A stretch of DNA of 56,729 bases from Nitrospinaceae bacterium (GTDB lineage: Bacteria > Nitrospinota > Nitrospinia > Nitrospinales > JACRGP01). Positions within the stretch are counted from its first letter, which is position 1; every line of letters begins with the position of its first letter. The notes beneath the pieces were generated by a model. That model was given only the letters and a program-made list of their open reading frames with translations, did no database searches and had not been told where the DNA came from. Shown here one piece after another: positions 15,509 to 23,794 of the stretch. The stretch lies in the NCBI GenBank assembly GCA_029261575.1, contig JAJDBD010000011.1, forward strand, positions 1 to 56,729, written 5' to 3'. Position numbers and translations under genes: made by a program.

Positions 15509-16444
15509 ATGATAGAAGTCGAGAACCTTAGCAAGTTTTACGGTCCCCGTCCTGCGGTAAATAATCTGAATTTTACCGTGAGCCAGGGCGAGGTCGTTGG
15601 ATTTCTGGGTCCCAACGGGGCCGGGAAAACCACGACGATGAATATTTTGTGTTGCATCCTGCCCGCTTCGCGGGGAACGGCGCGGATTTGCGGATTCGAC
15701 ATTTTTGAACAGTCGATGGAAATTCGCAAAGCGATCGGCTACCTGCCGGAAAACCCTCCGGTTTACCAGGACATGGTGGTCGACGATTATTTACGGTTCG
15801 CCGCGGGTATTCGGGGCGTGGCGGGGAAAAAAATCGCCGCCGCCATAGACCGCGCGCTTGAAAAATGCGGGTTGAAAGACGTGCGCCGTCGGCTCATAGG
15901 AAAATTATCCAAAGGCTACCAGCAAAGAGTGGGCCTGGCCCAGGCTCTGATCCACGATCCCGATATCCTGATTTTGGACGAACCCACTACCGGCCTGGAT
16001 CCGCTTCAGATTATTGAGATCCGCAAACTGATTCAGAATCTGGCGTCTTCCCACACCATCATTTTAAGTTCCCATATTCTCCCGGAAGTCGCCCAGATTT
16101 GTCAGCGCGTCGTCATCATCAATGAAGGAGAAATTGCGGCGATAGACACTTTGGAAGGTCTCACGGCTTCTTTGAGAAAAAGCGAGCATCTCCGGTTGCG
16201 CGTGCGCAACGCGGACAACGGCGTCCAGCAAAGCCTGGAAGCGCTGGAGGGCGTGTTGTCCGTTCGCCGGGAAAACGATTCGCAGTTTGTCATCGAGAGT
16301 CCGCTGGGTTCTCCCTTTCAGGACACGGTGGCTCGCCTTGCGCTGGACAAAGAATGGGGCATTGTCGAATTGTCGTCCGCTTCCATGACGCTGGAAGATA
16401 TTTTTCTGAAATTGACGACCGAGGAAAAGGAGACTCCGGAATGA
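15509..16444 (+). CDS. ABC transporter ATP-binding protein, GldA-like
   Basis: 311 residues. Walker A 'GPNGAGKTT', signature 'LSKGYQQRVGLAQ', Walker B 'ILILDEPTTGLDP' and the switch His in 'LSSHILPE' are all intact. The C-terminal ~80 residues form the extension typical of ABC-2 exporter ATPases. It overlaps the permease gene by 4 bp (ATGA). Together with the next three genes it matches the gldA-gldF-gldG-DUF4340 arrangement found widely outside gliding bacteria. The substrate is unknown in those systems and here. It energises the inner-membrane permease. Confidence 0.92.
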   Translation: MIEVENLSKFYGPRPAVNNLNFTVSQGEVVGFLGPNGAGKTTTMNILCCILPASRGTARICGFDIFEQSMEIRKAIGYLPENPPVYQDMVVDDYLRFAAGIRGVAGKKIAAAIDRALEKCGLKDVRRRLIGKLSKGYQQRVGLAQALIHDPDILILDEPTTGLDPLQIIEIRKLIQNLASSHTIILSSHILPEVAQICQRVVIINEGEIAAIDTLEGLTASLRKSEHLRLRVRNADNGVQQSLEALEGVLSVRRENDSQFVIESPLGSPFQDTVARLALDKEWGIVELSSASMTLEDIFLKLTTEEKETPE

Positions 16445-17208
16445 GAAATTCCCTGCTCATTGCCAAAAGGGAACTGGGTTCGTTTTTCAGTTCGACGATC
16501 TTTTACGCCATCACCGTCGTTTTCCTTCTCCTGTACAGCTTCATTTTTTTTCAAATTTTGAATTTCTTCAGTTTCCAAAGCGTGCAGGCGGCGCAGGTTC
16601 GCGGCATGAACCTGGGATTGAACCTGAACGATATGGTGATCCAGCCGGCGTTTCATAATATGGCGGTGATCCTGTTGTTGATGATTCCCATCGTCACCAT
16701 GCGCAGTTTTGCGGAGGAGAAAAAGGGCAAGACGTTTACCCTGCTTTTGTCCTCGCCCATTCACCTCAGGGAAATTGTGTTTGGCAAATTTCTCGCCTGC
16801 TTGTCCGTTCTGACGGCGATGATTCTTTTGTCGTCCTACTCCATCGCATTTTTATTCATGGTCGGACGCCCGGAGATCGGACCGGCGCTGAGCGGGTACC
16901 TGGGCATTCTGTTGATGAGCGGCTGTTACGTGGCCATTGGACTTTTCGCGTCCTCCCTCACCGACAACCAGATCGTCGCGGCGGCGCTCAGTTTTGGATT
17001 CATGCTGTTCATGTGGGTGATAGGCTGGGGCGCGCAGGCGGCAGGACCCGACGTCGGCCCGATTCTGGAATACCTTTCCCTGATCGACCACCTGGAGCGT
17101 TTCCTCAAAGGAATCGTGGATTCCAGCGACGTGTTTTATTATTTATCCTTTATGTTTTTCGCGCTATTTTTGACCCATCGGGTCCTCGATTCCAACCGGT
17201 GGAGATGA
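16441..17208 (+). CDS. ABC-2 type permease, GldF-like
   Basis: 255 residues with six predicted membrane helices: near 20-45, 65-85 ('MAVILLLMIPIVTMRSFAEE'), 110-135, 145-165, 170-190 and 225-245. 'SFAEEKKGKTFTLLLSSPI' is a hallmark of this permease family. It starts at the ATGA overlap with the ATPase stop. The next gene begins 4 bp after its stop, so the whole set is one operon. It forms the membrane channel of the transporter with the GldG-like partner. Confidence 0.9.
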   Translation: MRNSLLIAKRELGSFFSSTIFYAITVVFLLLYSFIFFQILNFFSFQSVQAAQVRGMNLGLNLNDMVIQPAFHNMAVILLLMIPIVTMRSFAEEKKGKTFTLLLSSPIHLREIVFGKFLACLSVLTAMILLSSYSIAFLFMVGRPEIGPALSGYLGILLMSGCYVAIGLFASSLTDNQIVAAALSFGFMLFMWVIGWGAQAAGPDVGPILEYLSLIDHLERFLKGIVDSSDVFYYLSFMFFALFLTHRVLDSNRWR

Positions 17209-17212
17209 AGTC

Positions 17213-18769
17213 ATGAAAAAACTCACGCCAGTCGCCGGGTGGTTCGCGCTGTTATTCGCCGTCGCCGCCCTGATCGCTTACGTTCTGTTTCCCGACAAAC
17301 TCAATGTGGCTCTGACCCTGGGTTTCATCGCGCTGGGCGCCGTAATTGTCATCGCCGTCGCCGACAGGGAAAACCTCCGGCGGTTCCTCAAGGGCCGGCA
17401 GGCGCTTTACGGATTCAACGCAGGGGTGTTGATTCTGGTGGCGCTGGGCATTATGGTTTTTGCCAATATTATTTCCTTTCGCCACAAACATCGCTGGGAC
17501 GTGACGGAAGGAGGCTTGTACTCGCTGGCGCCGCAAACGCAAAAAATCGTTTCCACGCTCCCGCGCGGAGTCAAGCTGACGGCGTTTTTTCAAACCGACG
17601 ACCCGAAGAAGAGCGACTTCAAGAACCTGATCGACGGCTATCTGACGCTGGGGGACAAACTGGCTCTGGAATTTGTCGACCCGGATAAAAAACCCGCGCT
17701 CGCCAAGCGCTATGGGGTGACCACCTACGGAACCGTGGTCTTGGAAAGCGGAGAGCAGGAAACCAAAGTCAATAACGCCACGGAAGAAACTCTGACCAAC
17801 GCCTTGCTCAAGGTCGTCAAGGACGACAAGAAAACCATTTATTTTCTCGACGGGCACGGCGAAAAGGATATCGACGGCGTGGGCAAGGAAAGTTATTCCG
17901 CCGTGAAGAAGGCTTTGGAAAAGGATAATTTCCAGGTTCAGAAACTTTTGCTGATGCAAAGCGGGTCCATTCCGGAGGACGCCTCGCTGCTGGTGATCAA
18001 CGCTCCTCAACGCCCCTTGCTGGAAAAAGAAACGGAGATCGTCGAAAAATATCTCGACGCAGGCGGCGCGGTGTTTCTCCTCGCCGACCCGCAAATGGAT
18101 ACGGGACTGGAGGGTTTGTTAAAGAACTGGGGACTGGTTTTAAATCCGGACATGATCATCGATCCCCTGTCGCGCATGTTTGGCGGCGATTTTGCCGCCC
18201 CGGTAGTGAATCAATACACGATGCACGACGTCACCAAAGACTTCGCGCTGGCCACCATTTTCCCCATCGTGCGCTCGATCTCGACAGAGACGGCTCCAGG
18301 CGTCGAAACGATTGAGTTGCTTAAGACCGGTCAAAACAGTTGGGGTGAAACGGATTTTTCAGACGCCAAGGTGAAATACGACGAAGGGACCGAGGTCCAG
18401 GGGTCGCTTGCCGTTCTGGTTTTGTCGACCAAAAAAATGCCCGCCTCCGGCGCGGATAAATCCAAAGGAGCGGGCGAGTCCAAAGAAGAAAACCCCCTCA
18501 CCGCAAAACTGGTGGTGGCGGGCGATTCGGATTTTGCCGCCGATCAGTATTTTAATTTTTCCGGGAACGCCGACTTGTTTCTAAACACGGCATCCTGGCT
18601 GGCGGAAGAAAACAACCTCATTTCCATCCGGTCCCGGGAGCGGTCTTCCCAACCCATTCAACTATCCCAAACCCAGGGCAAACTGATTTTTATTCTGGGC
18701 GTCCTGGTTTTTCCAGGAATGGTCGCTCTGATCGGCGTTAAAGTATGGTGGCGGAGACGTTCTTTATGA
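17213..18769 (+). CDS. GldG-like ABC transporter auxiliary protein
   Basis: 518 residues. Three hydrophobic segments at the N-terminus (about 9-27, 33-50, 64-84) are followed by a large periplasmic-type domain ending in a C-terminal membrane helix at about 490-510. 'RHKHRWDVTEGGLYSLAPQT' and 'FLDGHGEKDI' are typical of the ABC_transp_aux/GldG family, and the domain includes a DUF4350-like fold. These proteins pair with GldA/GldF-type exporters. It overlaps the next gene by 4 bp. Confidence 0.88.
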   Translation: MKKLTPVAGWFALLFAVAALIAYVLFPDKLNVALTLGFIALGAVIVIAVADRENLRRFLKGRQALYGFNAGVLILVALGIMVFANIISFRHKHRWDVTEGGLYSLAPQTQKIVSTLPRGVKLTAFFQTDDPKKSDFKNLIDGYLTLGDKLALEFVDPDKKPALAKRYGVTTYGTVVLESGEQETKVNNATEETLTNALLKVVKDDKKTIYFLDGHGEKDIDGVGKESYSAVKKALEKDNFQVQKLLLMQSGSIPEDASLLVINAPQRPLLEKETEIVEKYLDAGGAVFLLADPQMDTGLEGLLKNWGLVLNPDMIIDPLSRMFGGDFAAPVVNQYTMHDVTKDFALATIFPIVRSISTETAPGVETIELLKTGQNSWGETDFSDAKVKYDEGTEVQGSLAVLVLSTKKMPASGADKSKGAGESKEENPLTAKLVVAGDSDFAADQYFNFSGNADLFLNTASWLAEENNLISIRSRERSSQPIQLSQTQGKLIFILGVLVFPGMVALIGVKVWWRRRSL

Positions 18770-20532
18770 AGTTCAAAGGAACGATCGGAATGGTCGTCCT
18801 GCTTGCGACCGTCGTCCTTTATTATTTGTACGTTGAAATTCCCACCGAAGAAAAAAAACAACAGGAAAAAGAACTCGCCGAAAAGGTTTGGCTTTTTGAA
18901 ACGGGAGACGTCGATCAATTCTCCCTGATTCGCAAGGATCAAACGCTGACCCTCAAGCGCGACGGCGATCTGCAATGGAAAGTCGCCTCTCCGCTCGCGG
19001 TTCCCGGAGACGTGCGCAACGCGGAGGACCTGCTGTTCACGCTTCAGTCGGCGATTTTCTCCCGCGTGGTCGAGGAGCGATCCGACGATCTTTCGGCCTA
19101 CGGTTTGAAGGAACCGAATCTCAAAATTTCCCTGCAATTGAAGGACGGGACCCGGCAAACCCTGTGGGTGGGCGACTCCGCGCCCATTGGCCGCGCCGTT
19201 TACGGCAAGCGGGAAAACAGCGATCGGGTTCTTTTGATTTCCCAACGCCGGGAGGAGTTGGACAAAAGGTTGTACGACCTGCGCGACAAATCAATCTTCA
19301 AATTTGCGCCGAAGGAGGTCGGGCGAATCGAAATTAAATCTTCGGACGGCGCCCTGCGTTTTTCCAAGGCGAAGGAGGTTTGGACGGTTTCCGGAAATAA
19401 CGCCGCCCGGGGCGACTCCAATGAAATCTCCAATCTGATCCATCGAATCAAAAGCGCTCAGGCCAAATCGTTTCTGGACGAAGATCCCAAAGACCTCGCC
19501 GCCTTTGGGCTGGACGCGCCTTTTCTGGAATTGACCCTGGAGGCAGGCGAGAAAAAGGAAACCGAGACGCTCCTGATTGGCCGTAAGGGGGAAAATAAAT
19601 TCTATCTCGCCAAATTAGTCGGCGCTAAAAACGTTTTTACCGTCGACCAGGTTTTGATTGATTTGCTGAGCAAGGACGCGCTGGATTTTATGGACAAGAA
19701 TCTGCTCGCCTTTGATCAAAACGAAGTCGCGGAACTGGTTTTGACGAATGCCGCCGAAACAATTCAAATCAAAAAAAATACGGACGGCGCGGATTGGGAA
19801 ATCCTGAAGCCCGCTAAAATGAAGGCCGATACCGCCGCCGTGAACACTCTGCTGTTCGACCTTGCAAACTCGAAACTGCTGGCCTACATCAACGAGTCTC
19901 CCAAGGAATTAAAATTCTACAACCTGGACCCGCCGGACAAAAAACTCGAAATCGTCCTGAAAGACAAAACGCGGTTGGGACTCAACCTAGGCGGCTCCAC
20001 GCGGGACGGCGGGAATTTTTTCGGCCAGCGCCCGGGCGAGCATGCCGTTTTTGCTTTGGAAGGAGCCGTCGCGAAAAAAATATTTCGCTCCCTGCACGAT
20101 CTGAAAAGCCGAAAGCTTTTGGATTTTGAAATGGACCAGGTTGCGGAAATTGAAATTCAACGCGGCGGGAAAGCGTTTGAACTGGTCAAATCCGGCGACG
20201 GTTGGGACCTGTTAAAACCGGAGTCGATTAAAAATATGAAGCCGTTCGTGGGCAAGGATATTTTATGGACGCTGAACAGCTTGAACTACGAACAGGTTTT
20301 GGAATCGCTTCCGAAGGACGAGGCGCCGAATTGGAACCGGCCCGAATTAAAAATCAAGCTGCTGGATTCCAAAAAAGCGCGGTTGGCTTTTATCGAGGTC
20401 GGCGAAAAGATTAACGAAAAAGCATTGTATTACGCCCGTGTGGACGGCCAATCTAAAATCTACCAAATCAAGGCTCGATTTGTCGACGAAATCCCCGGCG
20501 ACTTGAAAAGTTTCCAGGACAAGGCCCGTTAA
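18766..20532 (+). CDS. DUF4340 domain-containing protein
   Basis: 588 residues with one N-terminal membrane anchor (residues ~5-22) and three or more repeats of the DUF4340 unit, in which a beta segment ends 'YGLKEPNLKISLQLKDG', 'FGLDAPFLELTLEAG' or 'YNLDPPDKKLEIVLKD'. DUF4340 proteins almost always follow GldG-like genes and probably form the extracytoplasmic partner of the transporter. I chose the ATG at 18766, which overlaps the previous stop (ATGA), over an in-frame upstream ATG. A repeat element begins at the base after the stop. Confidence 0.88.
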   Translation: MKFKGTIGMVVLLATVVLYYLYVEIPTEEKKQQEKELAEKVWLFETGDVDQFSLIRKDQTLTLKRDGDLQWKVASPLAVPGDVRNAEDLLFTLQSAIFSRVVEERSDDLSAYGLKEPNLKISLQLKDGTRQTLWVGDSAPIGRAVYGKRENSDRVLLISQRREELDKRLYDLRDKSIFKFAPKEVGRIEIKSSDGALRFSKAKEVWTVSGNNAARGDSNEISNLIHRIKSAQAKSFLDEDPKDLAAFGLDAPFLELTLEAGEKKETETLLIGRKGENKFYLAKLVGAKNVFTVDQVLIDLLSKDALDFMDKNLLAFDQNEVAELVLTNAAETIQIKKNTDGADWEILKPAKMKADTAAVNTLLFDLANSKLLAYINESPKELKFYNLDPPDKKLEIVLKDKTRLGLNLGGSTRDGGNFFGQRPGEHAVFALEGAVAKKIFRSLHDLKSRKLLDFEMDQVAEIEIQRGGKAFELVKSGDGWDLLKPESIKNMKPFVGKDILWTLNSLNYEQVLESLPKDEAPNWNRPELKIKLLDSKKARLAFIEVGEKINEKALYYARVDGQSKIYQIKARFVDEIPGDLKSFQDKAR

Positions 20533-20634
20533 CCAGGCAAGCGCCTGGAGGCAATAGTTTAGATTTGCAAATCCAATGTAGCTTGCGGCATTCACCGTAA
20601 ACGGTTGCCTACTGGTCCCGGCGCTTGCTTGGCC
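20533..20634. repeat. Double-hairpin repeat element, copy B
   Basis: Starts immediately after the TAA of the DUF4340 gene: hairpin CCAGGC-AAGC-GCCTGG, junction AGGCA, core with GTTTAGATTTGCAAATCC and TGTAGCTTGCGGC. The right end (reverse strand CCAAGCAAGCGCC) is a decayed hairpin similar in sequence to the left. Confidence 0.7.
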
Positions 20635-21364
20635 GACCCCACCCCTTCATGTAGCTATATTTTATTTTTAATGCCCAATATGTTGTATGAAACGCTCCAG
20701 CGGCGGTTTTGCGTCTCCAGAGATATTTTTATAACCGATTGATTTTATTTGGGTTATTTTATTTTTTTGAAAAATAAAAATATTCTGTTGACATAATACA
20801 ATATATAGTGGTATCTTTCCTCCAACATACAATATAAGGGTGAGAGGACCATCAGGCTTTATCCTTATAATTTGGAGTTTCCCGTCGGTAGGGAAACCGT
20901 AAACGAATCGAGTTAATTGGGAGATCAAGGAATACCAGCAACCCCCATAGGCGGGTTACTAGAAAAAACGCCCTAATGCAGTTTTCTTTAAACAGTGTTT
21001 GGTTTAAAGATATGGTACCCCTTCCAGAATCCCCAAATGTATCGAGCGCCGGCCGACCTCTACGGAATTTTCGGCAATGGAATCCCACCAATTGGCGTTA
21101 TAAATTAGGCGTTTTTTCCGGTTGAGAGCAATCTTGAACCAATAGTAGCCCGCCACCCTCATCTATTTTTCCCCGCCAGGTTGGACCGCGGTTTCTACCC
21201 TTCATCTTGCAATTTGGATTCAGTCAAGGACAGGCGCATGTGGAAGTTGCAAATCAAAGTCGGCCTGGCGGGGATTTAATAGATTTCTAAAGTTTTTTTT
21301 GATCGCCGCTTGCCCCATGGCTCTCCCTGGATTATAGTCAGGGTCCAAATTCATTGAGGGCGCC
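20635..21364. other. Long intergenic region, partly AT-rich
   Basis: No convincing gene is seen in about 730 bp. Bases 20645-20850 are much more AT-rich than the neighbourhood and include TTGACA followed by AT-rich sequence. Minus-strand frames of 79-86 codons here have no recognisable motif or ribosome-binding site. A perfect 10-bp inverted repeat (CCCCGCCAGG at 21171-21180, complement at 21264-21273) lies just upstream of the dUTPase gene. The stretch may be decayed or acquired DNA. Confidence 0.5.
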
Positions 21365-21805
21365 GTGCTGAATCCCACGCCAATATCCACAAAATCCGTT
21401 TGCAAAGTTCAGGGGGACTATCCCCTTTCCTACGCGCATCCTGGAGACGCCGGGGCGGACCTGCGCTCGTCCCAGGACCTCACGATTCCCGCGCGGGACA
21501 GGTTAGTCGTTCCCACCGGCGTCAAAATCGCTTTGCCGCAGGGCCATGTCGGACTCGTCTGGCCGCGAAGCGGTCTGGCCGTAAAGCAGGGACTGGACTG
21601 CGGAGCGGGGGTCGTCGATTCCCAATACCGCGGCGAAATCAAGGTCCTGCTGTTCAACCATAACGACTCCGAATATCAAATCAAAAAGGGCGAGCGCATC
21701 GCCCAACTGCTGATCCAGAAAGTGGAAACCGTCGAGTTCGAGCAGGTCGACGATCTGGACGCCACCTCCCGGGGAGAAAATGGGTTCGGATCGACGGGGT
21801 CCTAG
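21365..21805 (+). CDS. dut: dUTPase (deoxyuridine triphosphatase)
   Basis: 146 residues; hydrolyses dUTP to dUMP and pyrophosphate, keeping uracil out of DNA and supplying dUMP for thymidylate. The five trimeric dUTPase motifs are visible: 'HPGDAGADLRS', 'WPRSGLAVKQGL', 'GVVDSQYRGEI', 'GERIAQLLI' and the C-terminal 'GENGFGSTGS'. The start is a GTG at 21365 preceded by GAGGGCG. The macro-domain gene starts 6 bp after the stop, so the two are likely cotranscribed. Confidence 0.95.
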   Translation: MLNPTPISTKSVCKVQGDYPLSYAHPGDAGADLRSSQDLTIPARDRLVVPTGVKIALPQGHVGLVWPRSGLAVKQGLDCGAGVVDSQYRGEIKVLLFNHNDSEYQIKKGERIAQLLIQKVETVEFEQVDDLDATSRGENGFGSTGS

Positions 21806-21811
21806 ACGCCC

Positions 21812-22336
21812 GTGAAAATCCGCAACACAGAATTGGAACTGGTTTGTGGAGACATAACGGAGAGCGACACGGACGCGGTGGTCAACGCCGCCAATTCCAG
21901 TTTGATTTTGGGAGCCGGAGTGGCGGGCGCCATTCGCGACCGGGGCGGAGACTCTATCCAGAAAGAATGCGACGCCATAGGCTCATGCCCCGTGGGCGGG
22001 GCGGTTGTCACCGGGGGCGGCAATTTAAAGGCCCGGTTCGTGATTCACGCCGTCGGCCCCAGGATGGGGGAGGGCGATGAAGATGGAAAATTAAAAAACG
22101 CCACGCTCAGCAGTCTCCGCATTGCGGACGAGAAGGGAGCGGCCTCCATCGCCTTTCCCGCAATCAGTACGGGGATATTCGGTTTTCCTCTGGAGTCCTG
22201 CTCCAGGATCATGCTTAAAACCGCTCTTGACTATTTATCCGGCGATACAAAATTGAATCGTGTTCGCTTCACTCTATTCGACCAAAAAAGTTTTGAGGTT
22301 TTCCAGCGGACCTTAGAATCCTTGCAACGCGATTGA
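21812..22336 (+). CDS. Macro domain protein (ADP-ribose related)
   Basis: 174 residues forming a single macro domain: 'GDITESDTDAVVNAANSSLILGAGVAGAIRDRGG' is the ADP-ribose pocket with the NAAN motif, and 'FPAISTGIFGFP' is the second loop. Members bind or hydrolyse ADP-ribose derivatives, including O-acetyl-ADP-ribose and ADP-ribosyl esters (the MacroD/YmdB type has the same two loops). The start is GTG at 21812. It follows dut closely, suggesting a nucleotide-housekeeping transcript. Confidence 0.93.
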   Translation: MKIRNTELELVCGDITESDTDAVVNAANSSLILGAGVAGAIRDRGGDSIQKECDAIGSCPVGGAVVTGGGNLKARFVIHAVGPRMGEGDEDGKLKNATLSSLRIADEKGAASIAFPAISTGIFGFPLESCSRIMLKTALDYLSGDTKLNRVRFTLFDQKSFEVFQRTLESLQRD

Positions 22337-22382
22337 AAGGCGACGGCGTTTGAGATAGACTTGGATTTTAGGAGAACGCGAT

Positions 22383-23096
22383 ATGTTACGCAAACTGGCA
22401 AGAATATTTGGCTGGACGTCGGAAGAAGGCGAGGGGACCGGGAAAAACAAATCCCCTTCCGCTTCGCAGGGCGAATCCAACAGCCGAAACGGCAAAACAA
22501 AATTTCGGGTGGAGCATGTAGCGCAAACGCCCAATCCGGATGCGGTGCAGTTCGTCCTCAACGAGTCGGTGATCTCGAACGGAACCAAATCCTTCGCTTC
22601 GGCGGAGCAGGCCAAGGGCGACCCTTTGGGCGAGGCGCTGTTTAATATTTTCGGAATCGAAAACGTTTACTTAAATGAAAATTTCGCGACGGTCAACAAA
22701 TCGCCGATCCGGGGATGGAACAATATGATCGACGAGATCAAGCAGGCGCTGGAAACGCATTTGACGCATTACGACGCCGGGGACGAGCCGAAAAATTCCG
22801 GACAGGAACTGGAACTGGACGAGGAAATCACGGAGATCACGCCGGACACGTTTTTTAAATTGAAGGAAGAAACCAAATTCAAAATCATAGACGCCCTGTT
22901 CGAGCAGTCCATTCGTCCGGCGCTGGCGGCGGACGGCGGCGGGTTGACCCTGCAGGGACTCAAAGGCAACGTGATCCAGATCGAATATCAAGGCGCCTGC
23001 GGAACCTGCCCCAGCTCCCGCACGGGAACCCTGCAGTACATCGAGACGATGTTGAAGGAAAACCTGCACCCCGACCTGGAAATCCAGGCGATTTAG
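22383..23096 (+). CDS. Nfu/NifU-type iron-sulfur cluster carrier
   Basis: 237 residues. After a ~35-residue polar N-terminus comes an Nfu_N domain ('QTPNPDAVQFVLNESV', residues ~45-130), a 30-residue acidic linker, and a C-terminal NifU domain (~150-235) with 'CGTCPSS', the CxxC that holds a bridging 4Fe-4S cluster in a dimer. Nfu proteins pass clusters to apo-targets. The CxxC is intact. A repeat element follows the stop codon directly. Confidence 0.92.
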   Translation: MLRKLARIFGWTSEEGEGTGKNKSPSASQGESNSRNGKTKFRVEHVAQTPNPDAVQFVLNESVISNGTKSFASAEQAKGDPLGEALFNIFGIENVYLNENFATVNKSPIRGWNNMIDEIKQALETHLTHYDAGDEPKNSGQELELDEEITEITPDTFFKLKEETKFKIIDALFEQSIRPALAADGGGLTLQGLKGNVIQIEYQGACGTCPSSRTGTLQYIETMLKENLHPDLEIQAI

Positions 23097-23207
23097 CCAG
23101 GCAACCGGGGTAGCCCCCGGAGGCAGATTGGCGTAACGCTTGAGGGAAACGGTTCCGCGTTAGGCGAGTTTGCAACTCAAACTTTTCCGCCGGGCGTTTG
23201 CCCGGCG
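23097..23207. repeat. Double-hairpin repeat element, copy C, between convergent genes
   Basis: CCAGGCAA follows the nfu stop at once, then hairpin CCGGGG-TAGC-CCCCGG (23105-23120), junction AGGCA, a core with TTTGCAACTCAAAC, and the right hairpin GCCGGGC-GTTT-GCCCGGC (23189-23206). Read on the minus strand, the right end resembles a left end too. It contains the stop codon and last ten codons of the LOG gene. Confidence 0.75.
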
Positions 23208-23794
23208 CCCAGAATATAGGATAAAGCGCTGTCGACGTCCGGAAAGGAAACGAACTGATCGAGAATTCTTGATCTGGTGAATTTTCGCCGGACCAGATCT
23301 TCCAGCAAAGAATAAAAACCCGCAAAAAAATTGTCGATATCGACAAACACCAACGGCTTTTCGCACTGACCCAGGTGCTTCAAAGTCAAAATTTCCAAAG
23401 CCTCCTCAAACGTTCCAATCCCGCCCGGCAGGACGATAAACGCGTCCGAGAGCTCGTCCATAATGCCTTTGCGTTCGCGCATGCTTTTGGGGACGATCAT
23501 TTCGTCGGCGAGAGGATATTGAACTTCCAGCGTTTTTAAAAAATCGGGAAGCACGCCTATGACCTTTCCGCCGTTATCGTGGGCGCTGCGGGCCACCTCG
23601 CCCATCAACCCCACGCCCCCGCCGCCGAAGATCAGATCGATTCCCAACTCCCCCAACCGGCGCCCAAGAGTCCTGGCGGCGTCTTTATACGCTCCGTCCA
23701 CCAGGTCGCTGGACGCGCAGAATACGCACAGGGTGTTTATTTTTTTTGCGTCGGGGAAATCAAAATTATTCCCAGGCTTGGGAGGCGTCGTCAT
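23177..23794 (-). CDS. LOG-family protein (TIGR00730-type, Rossmann fold)
   Basis: 205 residues from the ATG at 23794; an in-frame ATG at 23836 would give 219 but overlaps dgt by 71 bp. 'CVFCASSD', 'GGGGVGLMG', 'MRERKGIMDELSDAFIVLPGGIGTFEE' carry the family's PGGxGTxxE and RK motifs. Relatives are nucleotide 5'-monophosphate phosphoribohydrolases (LOG cytokinin-activating enzymes, PpnN). The last ten residues (GAGQTPGGKV) are encoded by repeat element C, so the natural C-terminus was probably replaced. It overlaps the end of the dGTPase gene upstream on the same strand. Confidence 0.9.
   Translation of the reverse strand: MTTPPKPGNNFDFPDAKKINTLCVFCASSDLVDGAYKDAARTLGRRLGELGIDLIFGGGGVGLMGEVARSAHDNGGKVIGVLPDFLKTLEVQYPLADEMIVPKSMRERKGIMDELSDAFIVLPGGIGTFEEALEILTLKHLGQCEKPLVFVDIDNFFAGFYSLLEDLVRRKFTRSRILDQFVSFPDVDSALSYILGAGQTPGGKV

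Noticed and set aside
20668-21091. Two minus-strand frames of 79-86 codons in the long intergenic region
   Set aside because: They overlap each other, have no recognisable motif or ribosome-binding site, and lie in unusually AT-rich DNA.
23097-23207. attC-like (integron) site because of GTTAGGC and the position after a stop codon
   Set aside because: No matching RYYYAAC partner at the other end, no integrase in the window, and other copies of the element lack this motif.
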